Below, in pieces: positions 1-6,254 of a stretch of 9,370 nucleotides of DNA. The translations under genes and the position numbers were made by a program. Below the pieces are notes generated by a model. The model did not search any database, was not told the origin of the DNA, and saw nothing but the letters and a program-made list of their open reading frames with translations. How positions within the stretch are numbered: the first letter of the stretch is position 1; the number at the start of each line of letters is the position of its first letter. The stretch covers positions 1 to 9,370 of the forward strand of contig JAUIJO010000124.1 of NCBI GenBank assembly GCA_030431185.1, written 5' to 3'. This DNA comes from Gammaproteobacteria bacterium (lineage in GTDB: Bacteria > Pseudomonadota > Gammaproteobacteria > Xanthomonadales > Xanthomonadaceae).

Positions 1-1986
1 AACGGCAAGCAGGTGCCCGGCGCCAGCAACGACCGTTCGTTCTTCGTCGATCGCATCCCCGCCGAACTGGTCGAGCGCATCGAGATCGTGCGCAGCCCAA
101 GCGCCAACCGCTCCGGCGATGCCGTCGCGGGGGCGCTGAACATCGTCCTGCGGGACGCCTATGAGTTCGATGGCGCGTACGTGCGCGCCGGCGCCATGCA
201 TTTCGACGACGGCAGGTACAAAGGGACCTACGGGGCGGTGGCGAGCGGCGAGGTGGGCGCGGGCCGCTTGCTGGGCGGCATCAACGTCCAGGGCCGCTAC
301 AACCCGAAGTTCAAGCGCAGCGACCGCTTCGAGGCACCCGACGGGGACTTCACCGATTCGGAGAACCAGGACGACGTGCGCGACGGCCAGGATTACTCCG
401 CGAACGCCTCCTACGTGCTCGACATCGGCGACGACCGCCTCAGCCTGGACGCCTTCTACGTCAGGACCGACCGCGAAGAACGCGAGCACTCGCTGGAGTA
501 CAACGACCCGATCAACGAGGACACCGACCACCTGCTGTCGGAGAACCACCAGCTCGAGAACATCGACCAGGACAACTGGTCGCTGGGCGCGGCGTACGAT
601 TTCGACATGGCCGGTGGCCGCACCACGCTCAGGCTCGCCAGTGCGCGCTTCGACGAACACACGGTGTCGACCGAGGAAGAGGTCGGCTACGACGACGATG
701 ACACGCCCCCGTCCTTCGACGAACTCGAGGGCGAGCGCGAGATCAGCGACATCGACGACAGCGAATGGAACTTCAAGGCAGCCCACGAGCGTGGCGTCGG
801 CAGCGCGCGCATGGAGTTCGGCATCGACTATCGCGACAAGCAGCGCGACACCGGCCTGGCGGTCAGCAAGGTCGACACCGACGTCGAGGGCGATCCCCTG
901 CCGCCGTACGATGGCTTCGACACCATGTCCAGCCGCATCGACGAGCGCCGCGTCGATCCGTACTTGATGTTCTCCGGCGGCCGCGGCGCCCTGGCGTGGG
1001 AGGCCGGCCTGCGCTACGAGACCACCGACGTGGACGTTGGCGCGGATGGCGTGGACGCCTCCAACGACTACGACACGCTGCTGCCCTCCCTGCACCTCAA
1101 ATGGGACCTGACCGACCGCGACAGGCTGGAATTCTCGCTCGCGCGCAGCGTACGCCGGCCCGGCTTCGACGACATCCTCCCGCTGTACTTGGAGGGCGAA
1201 TACGGCGACAACGACTTCGTCGGCAATCCCTTGCTGGATCCCGAACTCGCCGACGGCCTGGACCTGGGCTACGAGCGCCGGCTCGGGCGGCGCGGCGTCA
1301 TCGGCGTCAATGCGTTCTACCGCGATGTCAGCGACCTGATCGAAGTGGTCAACACCGGCGTGCCGAGCGTGGACGCGGAAGAAAGCCACCAGGACGATGT
1401 CGACGACTTCCTCGCCGACAATCCCGGCGCGACGCCCGCGACCCCGGGGTACCCGGTGTTCGACCCCGACAGCTTCGTGTACACCAGCGCCAACGTCGGC
1501 GACGGCTACGTCTACGGCCTGGAGCTGGACATGTCGACGCCGCTCACGGCGCTGGGCATGCCGGACACCGGCGTGTTCGTGAACTATTCCTGGCTCGACA
1601 GCGAGGTCGAGGACGCGTTCGGCAAGCGTCGCTTCAACAACCAGTCCCGCTACGTCTACAACGTCGGCTTCATCCAGGACATTCCGTCCTGGGGGGCGTC
1701 GTTCGGGGCGAGCTATCGTCGCCAGGGCGATGCCTACATGCGGATCCTCGCGGAGGAAGTCAGGACGCACTACGGCGCCGACCTGGAGGTCTTCGTCGAG
1801 AAGCGCTTCGGGGAGAACCTCGCCCTGCGCCTGACCGGCTCCAACCTGCTGGATGCGTCGAAGGACGAATTCTTCGACAAGTTCGACAACGGTGCCGACC
1901 AGTTCGATCGCGACTACGACGAGTACGAGACGGAAACCGAAGCCTCCGGCCCGGTCTACCAGCTCATCGCCCGCTACTCGTTCTGA
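1..1986 (+). CDS. TonB-dependent outer-membrane receptor (5' end missing)
   Basis: This is the C-terminal 661 residues of an outer-membrane, TonB-energised uptake receptor; the signal peptide, TonB box and most of the plug lie left of the window. Frame 1 is open from base 1, so the GTG at 13 is an internal valine and not a start. Residues about 1-53 are the end of the plug, with the typical run RIPAELVERIEIVRSPSANR followed by GDAVAGALNIVLRD. The rest alternates beta-strand-like stretches with acidic loops, as in a 22-strand barrel. It ends IARYSF with a terminal Phe, the usual outer-membrane insertion signal. The style matches the Xanthomonas/Caulobacter receptor group. Two loops are unusually acidic (bases 664-768 and about 1876-1945). 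The substrate cannot be read from the sequence, and no transport partner gene is visible beside it. The family is certain; the cargo is unknown. Confidence 0.93.
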   Translation, partial: NGKQVPGASNDRSFFVDRIPAELVERIEIVRSPSANRSGDAVAGALNIVLRDAYEFDGAYVRAGAMHFDDGRYKGTYGAVASGEVGAGRLLGGINVQGRYNPKFKRSDRFEAPDGDFTDSENQDDVRDGQDYSANASYVLDIGDDRLSLDAFYVRTDREEREHSLEYNDPINEDTDHLLSENHQLENIDQDNWSLGAAYDFDMAGGRTTLRLASARFDEHTVSTEEEVGYDDDDTPPSFDELEGEREISDIDDSEWNFKAAHERGVGSARMEFGIDYRDKQRDTGLAVSKVDTDVEGDPLPPYDGFDTMSSRIDERRVDPYLMFSGGRGALAWEAGLRYETTDVDVGADGVDASNDYDTLLPSLHLKWDLTDRDRLEFSLARSVRRPGFDDILPLYLEGEYGDNDFVGNPLLDPELADGLDLGYERRLGRRGVIGVNAFYRDVSDLIEVVNTGVPSVDAEESHQDDVDDFLADNPGATPATPGYPVFDPDSFVYTSANVGDGYVYGLELDMSTPLTALGMPDTGVFVNYSWLDSEVEDAFGKRRFNNQSRYVYNVGFIQDIPSWGASFGASYRRQGDAYMRILAEEVRTHYGADLEVFVEKRFGENLALRLTGSNLLDASKDEFFDKFDNGADQFDRDYDEYETETEASGPVYQLIARYSF

Positions 1987-1999
1987 TCGCGCGGGCCGA

Positions 2000-2042
2000 C
2001 CGGCGCGACACGGACCGGCAAGCGCGGGCCGTGTCGCGCCGG
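2000..2042. terminator. Hairpin between convergent genes, probable bidirectional terminator
   Basis: Two perfectly complementary 14-base arms (2000-2013 and 2029-2042, the left arm reading CCGGCGCGACACGG) surround a 15-base loop. The hairpin lies in the 61-bp gap between the receptor stop and the aminotransferase stop, where it could serve both transcripts. Neither side has a T-run, so it is not a classical intrinsic terminator. It may instead pause polymerase or protect 3' ends. Confidence 0.6.
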
Positions 2043-2047
2043 GAACA

Positions 2048-3322
2048 TCAGTCCGCCAGCATCCGCCGCACGCTGGCCAGTTCCACGCAGTTGACGAACA
2101 CCGCCATCGCCGTCTCCAGCTCCGGCAAGGACGGCACCGACGGCGCGATCCGGATGTTGCGGTCCCCGGGATCGCGGCCGTAGGGGAACGTCGCGCCGGC
2201 CGGTGTCAGCCTGACCCCGGCCTGGGCCGCCAGCGCGACCGCGGCGGATGCGACGCCGGGAAGGGTGTCGAAGGAGACGAAGTAACCGCCCGCCGGCGCT
2301 TCCCATTGCCCCAGGCCCGTGCCGGCGAAGCCTGCTTCCAGGGCGCGCAGCACGATCTCGAAACGGGGGGCGAGGATCCCGGCATGGCGCTGCATGTGCG
2401 CCATCAGGGCCTCCGCGTCCGGCAACAGGCGCACGGTGCGCAGCTGGTTGACCTTGTCGGGGCCGATGGTGCTCGCCGACAGGAATGCCTTGAACCCGGC
2501 CAGGTTGGCCGGCGACGCGGACATGAAGGCCACGCCCGAGCCGGCATGGGTGATCTTGGAGGTCGACGCGAACTGCAGGACGGAGTCCGCCGTGCCATGC
2601 CGCTCGCAGGCGTCGCCGATCGAGGCCAGCGCCTGGAATCCGTGCAGGTCGTGCACGGCATAGGCATTGTCCCAGAACACCCGGAATCCGGGCCCGGCGA
2701 CATGCGCCAGGCGCGCGATGCGATCGACCGTCGCATCCGAATACACCACGCCGGTCGGGTTCGAATACTTGGGCACGCACCACATGCCCTTGATCGACGG
2801 ATCGGCGGCCAGCAGGGCTTCGACCCGGTCCATGTCCGGTCCGTCGGGCGTCATGTCGACGGTGAGCATCTCGATGCCCAGCTGCTCGCAGACGGTGAAG
2901 TGTCGGTCGTAGCCCGGCACCGGGCACAGGAAGCGCACCGGCGCCTCCCGCGACCACGCGCTGTCCGCGCCGGTGAGGCCGAACCGATGTGCGACGAGCA
3001 CGGCCTGGTACATCAACGTGAGGCTGGAGTTGCCGCCGACCAGGACCGACCCCGGGTCCACCCCCATCAGCGCGGCGCCCAGGCGCTTGGCTTCGGGGAG
3101 GCCGTCGAGCCCGCCATAGTTGCGCGTGTCGGTGCCATCCCCGGCGCGGTAGTCGCCGCCGAGGATGCCGTCGAGCGCATCCGAAAGCGACAACTGCTCG
3201 GCCGAGGGCTTGCCGCGTGTCAGGTCCAGGGCCAATCCCTGGCGGACGAATGCCTGGTGCTGGGCGGAAAGCCGGGTTTCCAGCGCTGCCAGCTGCTCGG
3301 GCGTTGCGTGTTCGGGGTGCAA
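2048..3322 (-). CDS. AspT-type PLP-dependent aminotransferase (PF12897-like), TTG start
   Basis: A 424-residue fold-type I aminotransferase of the atypical aspartate aminotransferase group related to corynebacterial AspT. It probably moves the amino group between aspartate or a similar amino acid and 2-oxoglutarate in the cytoplasm. Visible marks: GKPSAEQLSLSDAL (38-51), RNYGGLDGLPEAKR (67-80), PGYDRHF (136-142), SNPTG (187-191), the cofactor-contacting DNAY (218-221), the Schiff-base lysine K256 in FASTSKITHAGSG, and RIAPS (391-395), whose Arg should bind the substrate carboxylate. The frame stays open far upstream, but homology begins near residue 8. The only suitable start is TTG at 3322-3320, preceded 8 nt away by GGAGA; the first in-frame ATG lies well inside the conserved core. 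Nothing is truncated or missing. The exact substrate is inferred from family membership only. It diverges from upp, with no functional link apparent. Confidence 0.9.
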   Translation of the reverse strand: MHPEHATPEQLAALETRLSAQHQAFVRQGLALDLTRGKPSAEQLSLSDALDGILGGDYRAGDGTDTRNYGGLDGLPEAKRLGAALMGVDPGSVLVGGNSSLTLMYQAVLVAHRFGLTGADSAWSREAPVRFLCPVPGYDRHFTVCEQLGIEMLTVDMTPDGPDMDRVEALLAADPSIKGMWCVPKYSNPTGVVYSDATVDRIARLAHVAGPGFRVFWDNAYAVHDLHGFQALASIGDACERHGTADSVLQFASTSKITHAGSGVAFMSASPANLAGFKAFLSASTIGPDKVNQLRTVRLLPDAEALMAHMQRHAGILAPRFEIVLRALEAGFAGTGLGQWEAPAGGYFVSFDTLPGVASAAVALAAQAGVRLTPAGATFPYGRDPGDRNIRIAPSVPSLPELETAMAVFVNCVELASVRRMLAD

Positions 3323-3330
3323 GGCGTGGG

Positions 3331-3335
3331 TCTCC
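3331..3335 (-). promoter_or_regulatory. Ribosome-binding site that fixes the TTG start
   Basis: On the minus strand GGAGA sits 8 nt before the TTG at 3322. No in-frame ATG or GTG lies between this site and the first conserved residues of the aminotransferase, so this site decides the start. Confidence 0.7.
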
Positions 3336-3418
3336 GGGAAGGGAAAGGGCCGTTCATGCCAGCCATCCTGGACGAGTGGCCGCCGTGGCTGCGCAAGGAT
3401 GCGGAAAATACGCGCCGA

Positions 3419-3447
3419 TGCAAGCCATGCTTTGGTCCAAGCTTGCA
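3419..3447. repeat. Inverted repeat in the aminotransferase/upp divergent intergenic region
   Basis: TGCAAGC (3419-3425) and GCTTGCA (3441-3447) form perfect 7-base arms around 15 bases, which themselves contain TTGG-T-CCAA. It lies near the middle of the 207-bp divergent gap. It could be an operator or a hairpin in either leader. No clear -35/-10 pair could be placed around it on either strand. Confidence 0.35.
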
Positions 3448-3520
3448 GCGGGCGGACCCTGGGGTGAAACGGCGGGACCGCTCGGGCACACTCGTGGGAC
3501 CGATTCCACCGATCCCCACC

Positions 3521-3524
3521 GGAG
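3521..3524 (+). promoter_or_regulatory. Ribosome-binding site of upp
   Basis: GGAG lies 5 nt before the ATG at 3530 and supports that start. Confidence 0.7.
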
Positions 3525-3529
3525 CCGCC

Positions 3530-4159
3530 ATGAAGGTCGTCGAGGTCACGCACCCGCTGGTCCAGCACAAGCTCGGCCTGATGCGCCGCGCCGACAACAG
3601 CACCAAGGCCTTCCGCGAGCTCGCCTCGGAGGTCGCCACGCTGCTGACCTACGAGGCCACCGCGGACCTGGAAACGGAAGCCACCACGGTCGAAGGCTGG
3701 GCCGGGCCGGTGCAGACCCGGCAGATCAAGGGCGCGAAGATCACCCTGGTGCCGATCCTGCGCGCGGGGCTGGGCATGCTGCCCGGCGTGCTGGAACTGC
3801 TGCCGGCGGCCAAGGTCGGCGTGGTCGGCCTGCAGCGCGACGAGGAGACCCTGCAGCCGGTGGGCTACTACGAAAAGCTGAGCGGCCGCATGGAGGAGCG
3901 CACGGCGCTGATACTGGACCCGATGCTGGCCACCGGGGGCACCCTGATCGCGACCATCGACATGCTCAAGGCGGCCGGCTGCAGGCGGATCAAGGGCCTG
4001 TTCCTCGTCGCCGCACCGGAGGGCCTGGCCGCACTGGAGGCCCGCCATGCCGACGTCGAGGTCTATACCGCCGCGATCGACGACCGCCTCAACGAGATCG
4101 GCTATATCCTCCCGGGACTGGGCGACGCGGGCGACAAGATATTCGGCACCCGCGCCTGA
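3530..4159 (+). CDS. upp: Uracil phosphoribosyltransferase
   Basis: A 209-residue cytoplasmic enzyme of pyrimidine salvage that joins uracil to PRPP to give UMP and pyrophosphate. The length is normal for the family. The N-terminus VTHPLVQHKLGLMR and the segment LVPILRAGLGM (73-83) are typical. The PRPP-binding loop is LILDPMLATGGTL (127-139). The C-terminal uracil-binding segment GYILPGLGDAGDKIFGT (191-207) is complete. The start ATG at 3530 has GGAG 5 nt upstream. The gene stands alone on its strand, diverging from the aminotransferase and converging on the MAPEG-family gene, with only 6 bp between the two stop codons. No uracil permease gene lies next to it. No attenuator of the PyrR or uracil-sensing kind was seen in the leader. 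Identification is secure. Confidence 0.98.
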   Translation: MKVVEVTHPLVQHKLGLMRRADNSTKAFRELASEVATLLTYEATADLETEATTVEGWAGPVQTRQIKGAKITLVPILRAGLGMLPGVLELLPAAKVGVVGLQRDEETLQPVGYYEKLSGRMEERTALILDPMLATGGTLIATIDMLKAAGCRRIKGLFLVAAPEGLAALEARHADVEVYTAAIDDRLNEIGYILPGLGDAGDKIFGTRA

Positions 4160-4170
4160 GCGCGCTCAGG
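4155..4170. terminator. 16-bp perfect palindrome holding both convergent stop codons
   Basis: CCTGAGCGCGCTCAGG is its own reverse complement. It contains the TGA of upp (4157-4159) and the TGA of the MAPEG-family gene (4168-4166 on the minus strand). With a CGCG loop it gives a 6-bp stem. There is no T-run on either side, so a terminator role is only plausible. It is the only structure available to end both transcripts here. Confidence 0.4.
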
Positions 4171-4561
4171 ACAGGCGCATGGCCACGACGTAGAGGCCGA
4201 GCACGGCCGATGCCAGCAACATCGCCCAGCTCAACAGCGTGCCGGTGAAGCGACCGAACGAATAGCCGGCGCTGCCGGACAGGCCAATGGCGTGCAGCAC
4301 CCGTCCGGCCAGCAGCATCGCGCCGAGGATCCAGATGGCCACCGGGGTGAGCTGGGCGAGCTCGAGCATCATCAGCACCAGCAGCGCGAGCGGGGCCTGC
4401 TCGATGAAATTGGCATGGGCGCGGATGCGCTGTTGCAGTTGCGGGTCGCCGCCGCTGCCCAGGCCGATCTGGCGCGCCCGCCGGTGCAGGGTGACGCGGA
4501 CCATCAGGGCCAGGTTCAGCAGCACCAGCAGCGAGGCGAAGAACAGGGTGATCAGCGGCAT
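4166..4561 (-). CDS. MAPEG-family inner-membrane protein
   Basis: A 131-residue integral membrane protein of the MAPEG fold (membrane-associated proteins in eicosanoid and glutathione metabolism). Four hydrophobic segments are visible, at about 3-23, 54-69, 71-90 and 108-128. The cytosolic loop after the first holds QQRIRAHANFIEQAPLALLV (43-62), the family signature in which the Arg, Asn and Glu normally help bind glutathione. GRVLHAIGL (86-94) is the second typical stretch. Bacterial members range from glutathione transferases to uncharacterised YecN-like proteins, so activity is not proven. The ATG at 4561 has GGAG 6 nt upstream. The gene is last in the leftward block, 34 bp after the TMEM43-family gene, with no terminator seen between them. 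The neighbouring glutathione-cleaving GGT fits a thiol-related role. Confidence 0.88.
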   Translation of the reverse strand: MPLITLFFASLLVLLNLALMVRVTLHRRARQIGLGSGGDPQLQQRIRAHANFIEQAPLALLVLMMLELAQLTPVAIWILGAMLLAGRVLHAIGLSGSAGYSFGRFTGTLLSWAMLLASAVLGLYVVAMRLS

Positions 4562-4595
4562 GGGTGTCTCCAGGAAAATGCCAGGGGGCGGTCGC

Positions 4596-5363
4596 TCAAC
4601 GGCGCCGACGTCGACGCAACAGCAGCAGGGCCAGCAGCGCGATCACGCCCACCGCGGCCCAGGTCCAGTTCCAGGCGGGCGGCTCGACCTGCGTGGCGGG
4701 AGCGGCCCGCGCCTCGTCCGCGGCGACCGCGGCTGCCGGCGTCCGCGTCCCGGGGGTCGCCGAGCGCCGCAGCCGCCATGCGCCATCGCGGTATGCCACC
4801 AGGCCCGGCAGCGGCGGCAGGACGAGCTCGCGCCAGCGGATGCGCAGGTCGCCCACCTGCGGCTGCAGCGGATTCTCGGCGCTCCCCAGGCCATCGCCAT
4901 CGGGCTGGAACGTCGCGGCCATGTTGAGCGGAAGCCGCGAGAAAGCCGGCCGGAAGACGCGCCACTCGCCCAAGGCGCGCAGCACTTCGACGTCGAGTGG
5001 ACGCCCCGCCAGGGTGGCGTCCCCGGCCCACCAACGGGCCGTATCGAGCGGCATGGGGGGATTCCGGTGCGCTTCGTCGAATCCCGACGAGTCGATGTAT
5101 GCGCTGTTCCACACCTTCTCGTAGCCATCGGCGGTGGCGCGCCACTGGTACATGTCGACCTGGCGGTCCAGGCCGAAGGACCGCGTGCGGACGCCGAAGT
5201 CCACGTCCTCCAGGACGGTGTGGGTCTCGGGCGTGGCATCTTCGTCCAGCACCGGCACCGCGGGCCCGGCAGGCGGGATGGCCGGGGCGGAATGGGCGGG
5301 CGAAGGCAGGAAGGCCGACACCGCCAGCAGCACCAGGCCGAGGGTCCACCGCGGGTGCCTCAT
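4596..5363 (-). CDS. Reduced TMEM43-family membrane-anchored protein
   Basis: A 255-residue exported protein recognised by TMEM43 (human LUMA) family blocks: DFGV (55-58), VDMYQW (69-74), YEKVWNSAYIDSSGF (81-95), HRNPPMP (99-105), and ENPLQPQVGDLR (163-174), which parallels ENPKYPEVGDLR in the human protein. The biochemical role of the family in bacteria is not established. The N-terminus is a signal peptide with probable cleavage after S25 (AHS-AP). A Pro/Ala-rich linker (about 201-230) leads to one C-terminal membrane helix (about 233-249) and a tail of six arginines. Usual members are near 400 residues with several C-terminal helices, so this one is short, though not obviously broken. Its ATG overlaps the MBL stop as ATGA and no good ribosome site precedes it, which suggests translational coupling. 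The domain would face the periplasm. Confidence 0.82.
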   Translation of the reverse strand: MRHPRWTLGLVLLAVSAFLPSPAHSAPAIPPAGPAVPVLDEDATPETHTVLEDVDFGVRTRSFGLDRQVDMYQWRATADGYEKVWNSAYIDSSGFDEAHRNPPMPLDTARWWAGDATLAGRPLDVEVLRALGEWRVFRPAFSRLPLNMAATFQPDGDGLGSAENPLQPQVGDLRIRWRELVLPPLPGLVAYRDGAWRLRRSATPGTRTPAAAVAADEARAAPATQVEPPAWNWTWAAVGVIALLALLLLRRRRRR

Positions 5364-6250
5364 GCAGCCAGTGCCCGTGCCTGCAGTCCGGGGACTTCGT
5401 GGGCCGTCCCGTACCGGCCTTTGTCGTCGCGCACCACCTGGGCCAGGGCGCAGCCGGGGTCGTGGGTGAAGAACAGGTGCACGTTGCGCGCCATCATGTC
5501 GGCCAGGAAGGCCTTCTTTTCGTCGATCAGCAGTTCCGCGTTGCGGTCGTATCCCATCGTGATCGGAACATGCACCCAGGGCCGGCCGGGAATCAGGTCG
5601 GCGCAGAAGACCACGCCGCCATGCGGTTCGCCGTCGACCCGCTCGGGACCGGTGATCTCGGCCAGCATCAGGCCCGGTGTATGGCCGTCGCTGTAGTGGA
5701 AACGCACGCTCTCGCCCAGGGCGTGGCTGTGCGGGCCGTCGACCAGTTCGAGCCGCCCGGTGTTCTCGAGCAGCTCGGGCAGCTCCGGGATGAAGCTGGC
5801 GCGGTCGCGCGCGTGCGGCTCGCGTGCGCGCTCGAAATGCGCGCGGCCGACCACGTAGGTCGCATTGGGAAACACCAGCCGCGGCGGCTCGCCATCCTCC
5901 CATGCGCGCAGCACGCCGCCGGCATGGTCGAAGTGCAGGTGCGACAGCACGACCACGTCGATGTCCTCCGGGGCGAAGCCTGCGGCGGCCAGGGAGTCGA
6001 GCAGCACGTGGTGCGGTTCGACCACGCCGTAGCGCTCGCGGAACTTCGGTTCGAAGAACGCACCGATGCCCGTCTCGAACAGCACCGTCTTGCCCTCAAG
6101 CGGCGCGGCGAGCAGCGCGCGGCAGGCCAGGTCGATCCGGTTGGCGTCGTCGGGCGCGGCCCAGCGCTCCCACAACGCCCGCGGCGCGTTGCCGAACATC
6201 GCGCCGCCGTCGAGCTTCTGGCTGTTGCCCAGCAGTGACCAGAGTTTCAT
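5360..6250 (-). CDS. MBL-fold metallohydrolase, YtnP/AHL-lactonase-like
   Basis: A 296-residue cytoplasmic metallo-beta-lactamase-fold hydrolase with a full set of binuclear metal ligands: HLHFDH (H104, H106, D108, H109), H190 in SDGHTPG, D218 in CADLIPG, and H263 in FTHDPG. The N-terminus (LDGGAMFG at 13-20, then FETGIG at 58-63) matches the branch that includes YtnP and other N-acyl-homoserine lactone lactonases. Ester or lactone hydrolysis is therefore likely, but many members have unknown substrates. It is not a typical glyoxalase II by sequence style. The ATG at 6250 is 4 bp after the GGT stop, and the GGT end supplies AGGTACCC/TAGGG as the only purine-rich stretch before it. It overlaps the TMEM43-family gene downstream by 4 bp. 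No export signal is visible, so it would work in the cytoplasm although two of its neighbours are exported. Confidence 0.9.
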   Translation of the reverse strand: MKLWSLLGNSQKLDGGAMFGNAPRALWERWAAPDDANRIDLACRALLAAPLEGKTVLFETGIGAFFEPKFRERYGVVEPHHVLLDSLAAAGFAPEDIDVVVLSHLHFDHAGGVLRAWEDGEPPRLVFPNATYVVGRAHFERAREPHARDRASFIPELPELLENTGRLELVDGPHSHALGESVRFHYSDGHTPGLMLAEITGPERVDGEPHGGVVFCADLIPGRPWVHVPITMGYDRNAELLIDEKKAFLADMMARNVHLFFTHDPGCALAQVVRDDKGRYGTAHEVPGLQARALAA

Positions 6251-6254
6251 GGCC

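Noticed and set aside
13..15. GTG at 13 as the start of the TonB receptor
   Set aside because: The frame is open to base 1 and the sequence there is mid-plug domain, so the gene is cut by the window edge.
3404..3411. Minus-strand TATTTT at 3410-3405 as a -10 box for the aminotransferase
   Set aside because: No TTGACA-like sequence lies 16-18 bp upstream; the short AT-rich patch alone is not enough.
765..4159. Long plus-strand open frames covering 765-2183 and 1853-3529, and long minus-strand frames over upp and the receptor
   Set aside because: They are antisense or out-of-frame images of the receptor, aminotransferase and upp genes, caused by high GC. Their translations are Arg/Ala/Pro-rich and carry no recognisable domains.
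4596..4680. C-terminal helix plus Arg tail of the TMEM43 protein as a GlyGly-CTERM or PEP-CTERM sorting signal
   Set aside because: No GG or PEP-type motif precedes the helix, and TMEM43 proteins normally end in membrane helices.
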